Shown in pieces: positions 48,561-59,400 of a stretch of DNA of 64,000 nucleotides. The DNA is taken from NCBI RefSeq assembly GCF_032854445.1, contig NC_088301.1, forward strand, positions 47,053,116-47,117,115. Reading direction: 5' to 3'. Within the stretch, counting starts at the first letter, position 1; each line of letters starts with the position of its first letter. A program made the position numbers and the translations under genes. Source of the DNA: Liolophura sinensis (taxonomy: Eukaryota; Mollusca; Polyplacophora; Chitonida; Chitonidae). The notes below the pieces were generated by a model. The model was not told the DNA's origin and searched no databases. It saw only the letters and a list, made by a program, of their open reading frames with translations.

Positions 48561-48817
48561 TTCAAAATGCGGAGTTATCTTCACATTTAATATACGACCA
48601 CATTAAATTCAAAGGAACCGCTGGACTCTGGGAAGCTTAGTTCACCAACAGGATTTATGCATGGATATAATGTAAACGATTACACCATAGACTAAAACGA
48701 GAGCAATGACGGCAGTGTGATAGTTGGCAAATCGTCACACGTAACTGTTGAAATATCCATCTGTTAAACGTTTTCGGCTGTAATAGTGAATCTGAGATAT
48801 GTTTCTTTCTTCCAAGC

Positions 48818-48893
48818 TTAGCTTTCAGAAATATAGATCACTAACTTCGAAGTCGGCGTTTTCGAGTGTGCCATCCTTAATATGTCAAGGGGC
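48818..48893 (+). repeat. Dispersed repeat shared with gene B intron 2
   Basis: Matches 24046-24122 in word order (GCTTTCAGAAATA through ATGTCAA). A SINE head begins at its right edge. Confidence 0.6.
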
Positions 48894-49355
48894 CTCCCTG
48901 ACCTGGTGGTTAGCGTGCGACAGAGCAGTACAATGATCCAGGCGCCGGGGTCACGATGCGATCTTAGACAAATTCAATTTTAAAGTCAAAATTACTTTAA
49001 AATTTTTTTAAAAAAATTTCTTGCGTAACAAGGTCAAAATATTGTTTGACGTACATTCTGGGGAAGTTATTATGCAACAGTTTTCAACTATAACAACGGA
49101 AAGGAAGGTACCAAATTTATACACTGAAATTTAGACTTAAGAGACTCTCACAAACGCGATCGTTATGAGTTCAAATTCAGCTCATACTGACTTCCTCTGC
49201 GGTCGTACGTGTAAAGGTCTGCCAGCAAGCTTCGGATGGTGGTCGATTTCCACATGACACTGCCCGTCTTCCTCCCACTATAATTTTGACCGCCGTTGTA
49301 TAAGTAAAATATTCTGGAGTATAGGGCGCAAAACTTCAATCAAATGAATAAATGA
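48892..49355 (+). mobile_element. SINE split by about 200 bp of AT-rich DNA
   Basis: The head (GGGGCCTCCCTGACCTGGTG to ATGATCCAGGCGCC, ending near 48942) is separated from the B-box region (ATGAGTTCAAATTCAGCTCA at about 49168) by AT-rich sequence. The rest runs to GAGTATAGGGCGCAAAAC and (AAAT)n. Either something inserted into the SINE or two fragments lie side by side. Confidence 0.7.
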
Positions 49356-50296
49356 AAAAGTGAAAGCCGTAGTTACTATAACTGGTTTCCTTAAATTTTG
49401 ACTTTATGCCAGGTATTTATTCGTGAATGATAAAGGTAATCACACGACCATGTCTGGTGCATCGACAGCTAGCCAAACTTCGGCATCCGCCTAAGCCTAG
49501 GTGATGTGAAAGGAATCGATTCTGTCTAGTTGAAAGTTCCCGCCCACTTGACGGCGGCCGCATTTGTCCATTCCAAGGTGGTGGCCTTTACCTGCTCCCG
49601 GTTTCGAGGATGTCACTTCAGGTTTTGTAAAAATTGCAATCTCGACATCGGCGTTGAAAACTGCAACAGATGCATTTTTCCCACGGTGAAATTTTAACTG
49701 TGAAGCGGTTAGCGCCAGGTAAACTACTTTCTGCCAGCAATACAGCTTGCAAACTATCTGAGAAAGTTCAGCACCATTTTGCCCAAGGTCAGCGTGTGAC
49801 ACCTGAAAATATTCTTCGACTTTCACACATAAAACTCACTGCCATCGTATGTAAGTACATCGTATATAAGTGTATCGTTAAACATATCCGACATATTTCA
49901 TTCTTCCCGGAACCCAACTCGCCGATCTCAAGAGCTTGACATGAAACAGAAATCAAATAATGAAATGACAGATGGCTTTAGCACTAATGAAAAGACTATC
50001 ATGAGTGAGTTGCTACACAGGTACATGTTACGTACATGTTTAATTGGTGAACTCTACGTTACACATGTACACATCTACAGCTACAGAAGACATGCTGTAT
50101 ACATCATGCCGATTGGCTTTATTTGATCAAAAAATCATTCTGTACAGGGTAACCACCGATTACATGGTTACATGGCAACCAGTCTCGCATGATTATTCTC
50201 TTTATACAGGGCATCGATCCTATATACACATCAATAAAATATCATTTGGTACAATGCTAGCAGTACGAAAAAAATGTGCAGTGCTGTCAAGCGTAT

Positions 50297-50427
50297 GGGG
50301 GCTGTTTCTTAAAGGTGTCGTAACGTTACGCCAGCCTAATCACCATGACGTCGAATACTGACGCCATACCTCGCCTTGGCATTTGCGAACCGGCGTAACG
50401 GTACGACCCCTTTGAGAAACAGCCCCC
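50297..50427. mobile_element. 131-bp MITE with long inverted ends
   Basis: Left GGGGGCTGTTTCTTAAAGGT (then GTCGTAACGTTACGCC). Minus-strand right GGGGGCTGTTTCTCAAAGGG (then GTCGTACCGTTACGCC). The arms are about 36 bp and over 85 percent alike, so it looks fairly young. Confidence 0.88.
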
Positions 50428-51984
50428 AGGATTAAAAACTAGGTCATTTGTTAAGACAAGCAATGAATTAATTCCGGAAACACGCAGTTCGTAGCTACGT
50501 TAAGAGACAAAAATGTGGCTACTTTCACAGAAAAAAAAATCGTTCATAGCACATCTTCGACTGTTCCAGTGTGATGGCGGTTTGCATATACCGAAAAGAT
50601 GGTTATGTTTTACACTGCCACCTCAACGTTTGAAGCAGTGCACAAGTAGTGTGGCAACGAAAACCACACTTGTGATTACTACTCAATTTTCTCATGATTG
50701 CAGAAGACAAGCAGAAATCTTATGTCACAATGAACTCGTATGTCTCTTTTTTTCTGGGAAAAATGCTGTACTTGCACATTTAAATGAGCCGTGAATTCTT
50801 TCTTTTTCTCACATACAATTCCAAGGAAAGTTATCACAGAGCGACTGATCACACTAAATAATTTATTACAATTTATTCACACAACTAATGAATATATACA
50901 CCTGACGGGAAAAATGTTGTTAGAAAAACTACATAGCTGATGTGCAGGGAAAGTCTTGAATGTGAAAAATCTATAACATTTGCCTGAACACCATGTATGT
51001 ATACAGCTTTTGTACTTGAAGCCTAAAAGGACAACTACCATGTTTCAAGTAAATTCTGCTAATTTTCACTTGCCAAAATGTTATTAATCTTAGTTTTTTT
51101 CACAAGACTTCCTCTTGCAAATTTGTATTATCATGGCCTTGTGTTGTGTATGTAATTGATCTAAAACTTGGATTAAAAGCTACGGCAGTAGTGTCTTTTA
51201 CACTGAATAAGACCCATTGGAATACAGAGGAAAACTTGTAAGTAGGGGTATATCAAACACCTAATAGCATCATTCAAACTAATAAATATATATGAAGCAG
51301 ACGAATCAACTAATATTAATCAATAAGCTAAAGTATCGCTAGAGGAGGTCAACAGTTGTGGACAAACCCTCTTTAAAACAAAAAAATTCAAATATGAAAA
51401 AAGATGTGGGGATCAGAGACAGTGGTGTAGCCTGTATGCATAGAAAACATGATCATGTCATTGGCTTGATCATGAACAAAGCTGACAGCCAGCCATTTAT
51501 TAGTTTAATGTGCACAAGGATTTGTGTAGATCTGTGTAGGTAGTGAAGTTTTTCTACCAATCGTTGTAATTTAACTTCAATCATTGGGCAGTAAGACAAC
51601 CAAAAATTAATATAAAGGTTTTATAAAACTCTTATTTCTGCATGTACCTATAGGTTACATCGTGTCTAACTTGTTATAGGGGAAAAGGCCAAACTGTGTC
51701 TAAAGCTGTCTGAGACCCAAGTGCATCTAGGTCAGCTTGGTAGCCACTGGGCCCCTGCCTTATGGCCTGGGATTCTTGACCACCATTTAAAAACTCCTGG
51801 AAACGTCCATGTATATACCAGACACTAAACATGGTCAAATTCCAGATTGCCCATGCACAGCACCATCTCCCTGCATATTAACACGATAAAACAGGTGTAT
51901 GCGTGGACAATGACCTAATGCTTGGTGTAATAATCAAACACATTTCAATCTATTACTTACAAGTAAAAACACTCTTACTCCTTA

Positions 51985-52016
51985 TATATATATATATTTA
52001 AATATATATATATATG
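51985..52016 (+). repeat. Short (TA)n tract
   Basis: Interrupted TATA-type repeat in intergenic DNA. Confidence 0.85.
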
Positions 52017-53025
52017 TATACACTCACCGAGAAAGTATAAAAATACTGTACAGTTATGTAATAAATAAGTATCATTCAAAGTAAAAAGTTCACATTTTGT
52101 GCAAAGAAAATAATAAATCACATCTCCCAAATGAATGATGTCCATAAAACAGATAAGTCTGTACACACTCAAAGTTTATACTATCACATACACCTAAATC
52201 AATGAGGTGTAAACACCAAACAAAAATACAAGTACATCACAATGTTCATACGTTCATACACCTCCACTGCTGCTCCATTTACGGTATTCCTTCTATATTC
52301 AATTTAGTAATTTTAATTAAAACCAAAAAAAGAAAAAATGAATCGTCAACTTTGTCACTCCCATGAAAACGTTCCCTTCACTCAATTAAACTGGGCAGAC
52401 ACAACATGTATTATGGAAGATGACTGCCTTGTTACAGCTCTTTTGTATGCTACACCACAAGTGAGGACAACTGGCATTCCTTTCTTGTCTGTTATAACAC
52501 AGGTAAACCCATATTCAAACTGCTTTTATTCGCGCGAGACTACCCATATTCCATGTTTCATGTAGAAACTGACGAAAGACAGTATGGATGAGGTTGGCTT
52601 TTCGTGCACCTTTCTTGGAAGATGGCTTACATTCTTTAACTGCAATGCCATTTTGAAAATGCAAGGTCAATAACAGTAATGTTACTCAGGAATACAGAAA
52701 GCATGATGGCTATCAATTTTGGCCATTTTAGCGCAGTTTGAACAGTTACAAAGACAGTTTTTGGAAAATAGTGTTTGAATAAAATTCTGCACCTTTTTCC
52801 CCCGTAGACATACCATTTATTTTGTCCTATTCATTTGTTTTGGCAAACATGCTTTGAGATAATTTTCTTTCATGCACATGCACATTTCACAGAGAGAGTG
52901 TAAAGTGATGAAATATTCCTTTCAGCATGAATTTCCAGTCTCTTCCTTCAACTTGTCATTTACACATTTCATAAAAAAAGCCCATGAACTTAATGAATTC
53001 TCTATGCCATATTTTTTCAGTTCAA

Positions 53026-53031
53026 TTTATT
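53026..53031 (-). terminator. Candidate poly(A) signal of MON1
   Basis: AATAAA on the minus strand about 430 bases after the MON1 stop. Others lie further on (near 52814), so the true end is open. Confidence 0.35.
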
Positions 53032-53457
53032 AAGTACGTCTCATGGTTACCCTTCAGACATGTTTCAGAATATATTCACATTATTGGTGGTAACAGGGAG
53101 GGGGGGGGGGAGATTTTCAACTACATGTAACACTTCATGCCACAAAGTTTCAGAGTTTGATGAAAAGAGTAAATGTAAGGACAATATGAATATAATCAAG
53201 TTCAGGTGACACAACACAACAATATAAGAAACTGCTACTTCATTCACAGGGTTCATGATTAAACTGCTAACCTGTCACAAATGAATTTCCTGTATATGGG
53301 TCAATCATGATCACAGTTCACAAAATGGCAACATTTAAAAAATACAACCAGACGGTGCATACATTGGCTTCTTGATCAATGTGCACTTACACATTGTCAG
53401 TCAGTAAAAGATGGAACTACACCGTCCTAAAGCTTACCAATGTCACATAAAAGTTTC

Positions 53458-56400
53458 TTAAAAAGACACAGAGTTCAAGATAAACAAGCGGTCCTCTTCT
53501 CGTTTTATCCAGCGTAGGAGTTTGTTTATCGCATGAATAGCTGCTGGTTTTGTAACAAGAGGTCCAAACACCAAATAAAGCTCAAACCCTGTTGTAACCT
53601 GAAATGCAAAGTGAAAAAAATACCTCAATGACCAGTTTTAAAGGCATTTGCCTAGTTGGTCAGTTGTGTATTAAGAGATGAATTTTTGTTCTTGAAATTC
53701 CATTTGTTTAAGATGAGACTAATATAAAGATTTACTCATTTATTTATTTATCAGAAGCTTACCCAGCCAAGCAGTGTCTCGTAAGGTCCTACATGGTATA
53801 ACAACTTCAGCGGCCTAGACGTGGAATGGATACGGTGATGCAGGTATTGATAGAGGCCAAAGAGTCTTTCTTGCTGAGTTGGAGCAAGGTATGGTGCATC
53901 TAGCTCTGGACTCGTGTACTGGGAGGTGCTTCGAGACTTGTACAGGAAATGTCGTAGGTCATTGATTCCGCATTCTTGAGTGCTGTAGCTTGTTCTCGTT
54001 AAAGACTGGCTGATAGCATTCAAACAGTTATTTTTGTTGAGTTTCTGAAAAAAAAAGTTCACACAAAATTTTACTACAAATTTGATGCAATTCTTCAAAA
54101 GGGTAAACAAAATCTGCACATTTATTTTCTTTTATTGCATAAATAGAGGTCGAAGAGAAGATATATTACTTTGGTAAGCTACATAAAAGATTGCTACATA
54201 TAAAACATAGATTGCAAGCAGGAAAACAATATTGCACTTTACAGAATTTTGGGAAATTCAATACTGCTTTGTTTCATATTATTAGCGTAGCTTTATAAAG
54301 CAAATAAAGAGGCAATATCTGCCTGGCCCAGCGATATGCATCAAATTTCTAATCACATATCAGCACATGCTTCCATTTTTCTTTTTGGACATCATAAAAA
54401 ATGGATATCCATCAATGTTTAATGGCTTTTCTAGAGTAGCCATCTTGGTTATGCAGGTACCTGGACATTCACCTAATTTGTTTATTTATCTGTTTATACA
54501 GTGTTTTACGCTGTACTCAAGAATATTTCACATAAACGACATCAGCCAGCATTATGGAGAGAGGAAACTGAGCAGAGCCCAACGGAAACCCATAACAAAC
54601 CGCAGGTTACTGGCAGACCTTCCAACATATGGCTGGAGAGGGAGCCAGCAATAGCTGGACTTGAAATCACAGCAGTCGCATTGGTGAGAGCCTCACTGCT
54701 ACGCTTTTAAATACTAATCCCCAGTTCCTTTCAATTTGTTAATGATTTTACTTGCCGGCCCTTACATTATGGCACATGTAACTTCAGACAACTATCATTA
54801 ACACAAGAAAGAACAAGCACAGAAAGTGAGTCAACCTTAATTCACTATGTTTTAAGCACTTGAAAACAGAGTACATGTACATGTTTAAGAATATGCCTAA
54901 AAATAGCTGCTTACCTCAAATATTTTTTGCTTACTCTCAGAGAGAGTAAAGAAGGAATCTCTGTCAACCGTAAGTAGCAATAGGCACACCTGACAGCTGT
55001 CATCCAGGTAGGAAATATGAGCATGGAGAAACCCACTGAAAGTACAATGCACACAGCTTAACAGATCTATTGTTTGTTTATGTATTTATCTAATTGATGT
55101 TCAGATTATTTCACTTGCATGATCGAGGTCATTTTCATGAAGCCTACTGTGTTTCAAGTAGGCCTTCGCTAAGTGCACTTCCGGGCACAGTTGTTAAAAA
55201 AAGTGCATTAGTATTACCCTAATTTCTCAACCTTTTCACATGTTAAACAGCTATTTTCAGTGCTATTTATGCACATTTTTAAGCTTACTTTGGAGACAAA
55301 GATGTATTGGTTGGATTGGTAGATTTTAGTCCAAAAGAATTTACTTCCATCAATGTACACAGTCTTCACAATATTCTTGAAATAAATACCTGAGAAAAGG
55401 TTAAAGAATTGCAGTATAAGCCTAGTATTAACTTTAGTCCAGGCTAAAATACCATTTACATCATATTAGGACTATTTATCAAATTTTGTGAAAAACAAAG
55501 GGATCGAATCCTCAAAAAGTTTTAATACAGCACACACTTTTATGTCATATTGAAGTCAATTGTTTTGGGTAGCCCCTACTTCTGGATTGGAAACAAACAA
55601 GTGAACAACACACAGGTCTACAATACCTGGGTTCAAACTTTGGTAAGCAGATTGGCGTCCAGGACTCTGCAGCCTTGAAAGACTCTGATGCATTGACGAG
55701 ATTAATGATCAGGTGAAGGTCCATGGCATGGAGATAATATTTCTTCATCCGAACCAATGTAACTAGCTGGTTATTGGCAATCATAATGGCAAATACTAAA
55801 TCCTACACAAAACCAAAACAATAAAAAAAAAATAAATCAACAAATATATAGATAAAATACTCTCTGTATTCCTCTAGTGGGGTTTTGAGTTTGAACTCTA
55901 TTGCTGTTAGGCAAAATTTGTAGACATTAATTTACTTACAGTGTTCCAAAGTACCAAATGACACCTCTTTCCGTCAAGTTCATAAACGTTTCACTCCTCA
56001 ATTTTCTCAATGTGTCTACTTTAATTATCTTTTTCAGACACCCATGTTACAGTAAATATGATCCTGCAATAGCTGGCGATCAAATTTTTTGCATTCTACA
56101 TGATACTATAGGACTTTTTTACCTTTTTTACCTTCAGCGATAAAAGAGTTCGAACTCAAAAGTATTACGAACAACAGTATTATGACTGTATGAAGAACCT
56201 CAAACAGAAATGCACCTACAAGTACACATGCAATTAATTTTGAAAAGAAATATACATCCAACCCACATGGGCACAGTCATCACATGAACGCAGTCACCAT
56301 ATGGACCAAAGTCAACATATGGGCAAAGTCCTCATATGGACACAGTTCTTACATGGGACAGTCACCATATGGAGAATGTTCAACACATGAGCACAGCCAT

Positions 56401-59400
56401 CACATGGACAGTCCCCACATGGGCACAGTCAACACATGGGCACAGTCCCCACATGAGCACAGCCATCACATGGACAGTCCCCACATGGGCACAGTCAACA
56501 CATGGGCACAGTCCCCGCATGGACACAGTCACCATATGGACAAAGTCAACACATAGGCAAAGTCCTCATATGGACACAGTTCTTACATGGACAGTCACCA
56601 TATGGAGAAAGTCAACACATGGGCACAGTCCCCACATGAGCACAGCTATCACATGGACAGTCAACACATGGGCACAGTCAACACATGGGCACAGTCCCCA
56701 CATGAGCACAGCCATCACATGGACAGTCCCCACATGGGCACAGTCAACACATCGACAAAGTCAACACATCAACACAGTCCCCGCATGGACACAGTCACCA
56801 TATGGACAAAGTCAACACATAGGCAAAGTCCTCATATGGACACAGTTCTTACATGGACAGTCACCATATGGAGAAAGTCAACACATGGGCACAGTCCCCA
56901 CATGAGCACAGCTATCACATGGACAGTCGCCCCACATGGGCACAGTCAACACATGGGCAACAGTCAACACATGAGCACAGCCATCCCATGGACAGTCCCC
57001 CACATGGGCACAGTCAACATGTCGACAAAGTCAACACATCGACACAGTCCCCACATCGACACAGTCACCATATGGACAAAGTCAACATATCGGCAAAGTC
57101 CTCATATGGACAAAGTTATCACATGGACAGTCACCATATGGAGAAAGTCAACCACATGGCACAGTCCCCACATGAGCGCAGCCATCACATGGACAGTCCC
57201 CACATGAGCAGAGCCCACATGGGCACAGTCACCATATGGGCAGACCCATCAGATGGACAGTCCTCACATTGGCACAGTCATCATATGGACAGTCAACACA
57301 TGGGCACAGTCACCATATGGGCACAGTCATCATATGAGCATGGTCTTCACACAGGCACAGTTACCATAATCACATACAGAAGCAAGGGGGGACGGTATTT
57401 CAAAGCTAGAAAAGGAATCACATAACACTAATGAACAATAACATTTGATCTTATTAATATCGTTCAAGTAAGAGATAAAATAATCCGTGAAACACATCTC
57501 ATGGTTTATTCTTTTAACCTTCAAATGAAAAATGCTTCATGGTAATCAAAACTAGTAATACACTGAAAGAGTGGCCTTAACACAAGTGTATACAGTAACA
57601 AACATGTTGCTTATATGATAATGATTGAGATATCGTTCCTACCCCCGCTGTGAAGAATCACGGCCGCCATTACGTAACTGAAATATCCTTGAATATGGCA
57701 TAAAACACCAATCAAATATATAAAAAAATAATCCTTTAAAGGACATTTTTCCAAAAAAGAACATTCACACATTTAAACAATTCACATATCAGGTATACAT
57801 CACTATTACCTGAATTTTCAATTTACCTTTGTTTTTGCATATTGCACTATTGTTTGAGCGACAGTGTCTCTGACACCGCTATCCAAAGGCAGGCATCGTA
57901 CTGCTCCCAGCATGAAACTTGATCAACATCCATCATATTCAGCAAATTGTCAACAAAATTTTTCTGCACCAGTCAGAAGGACGTCGTAAGTCATAATTTC
58001 TTCGCTCTTTGAAAATTCCGTGAAAGTTGACTGTGAGTGAGCACACTGAGAAATTTGATTATATACATATGTTAACTGGTGCACTAACTGGGCGGAAGAG
58101 TCTGTGCCTCCTGACACTGCCACTAAAACAAGATGGTCTCTTGTTAAAAACACAAATTTGTGATCCCCTGCCACAATGGAGCGGATACTGTCTTTGGAGT
58201 CTTGAACAAACGAAACAAGTGCCTGCATCACACCCATTATCGTCACAAGTTTGTCTTCATTTCCATGCCTGGATCCAAAACAGAAAGCTATGAGGTATAT
58301 ACATATACACATATATATTTTATTTTCTTGCTGTTTTTACCCAAGAATACTGATAGGGAGAGATGAACAAATAAGTTAGGACTACCATTATTACATCAAC
58401 ATCCAGAAAGTATAGATTACATTGACAAGGGAAGTAACTCTAGCACTGACATTTTTGTGCAACATATAGAGAGAGCCACCGCATACTCTTTTTGTAACTG
58501 TATGAAATAACGCAAACTTTAAAGCAAAATCTTGGTGGTGAAATACAATTATCAATGTGACTATAATGTTTAAACTGTGCTTTACCTTTCTGCAAACAAA
58601 AGGAGAAACTTTTTTTCTGTTTTCATTGAGTATAAAGGCTTTACTCTGGATTTGGACAGTTATGAGTCATTCATTGCACTCAAGAACCTTCTGAATACCA
58701 AATAATTAACTCGTAATTATCTATTATAGTACTTAAACACCTGCGAAGTTTTGACAATTTACTAGAATCAACTAATACATTGTGACTTACAACATCTTTG
58801 TTATTATACGGACTAAACTTAATTCACACCATATGAATAAATTAACAGTAACATACTTTGTATTTTGTGATGAATTAAGACTAAGGATCATAAAAAAACT
58901 TTACTTACCCTAAATGACCATCTGATCAATTTCATCCACTAACACTGACTAACTTGCCCATTTTCCTGATTTTGAGACTTCTAATGATTTTAGATAGGTG
59001 TTTTGAGGTTTTGTTGGAACATAGGATGTGATTATTCTGGAAAATTTTAAGGTTTCAGCAACAAAGTAAAATTTTGAGACATTTATTTGCATCTGAAAAT
59101 ACACTGTTGNNNNNNNNNNNNNNNNNNNNNNNNNNNNNNNNNNNNNNNNNNNNNNNNNNNNNNNNNNNNNNNNNNNNNNNNNNNNNNNNNNNNNNNNNNN
59201 NNNNNNNNNNNNNNNNNNNNNNNNNNNNNNNNNNNNNNNNNNNNNNNNNNNNNNNNNNNNNNNNNNNNNNNNNNNNNNNNNNNNNNNNNNNNNNNNNNNN
59301 NNNNNNNNNCACTGTTGTAAATTTTAGGTCATTTAGGGTACTTTCTGAAAGGCCTGAAATTTTATGACTACCTGGATCACTATACAGACAAGTTTCCCAC

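Larger units (their letters stand above)
47487..53457. other. No recognisable gene between D and MON1
   Basis: It holds the gene D 3' UTR, interspersed repeats, a split SINE and a 131-bp MITE. The ORF at 49497-49826 (minus) and others are unrecognised. The part nearest 53457 is presumably the MON1 3' UTR. Confidence 0.45.

Noticed and set aside
49497-49826. 109-residue minus-strand ORF as a gene
   Set aside because: No family similarity, no clear splice partners and no conserved motif. Its length is within chance expectation.
56284-57425. Three overlapping plus-strand ORFs of 90-206 residues rich in His, Thr and Trp
   Set aside because: They are the 17-bp satellite read in different frames, inside an intron of MON1 on the other strand.
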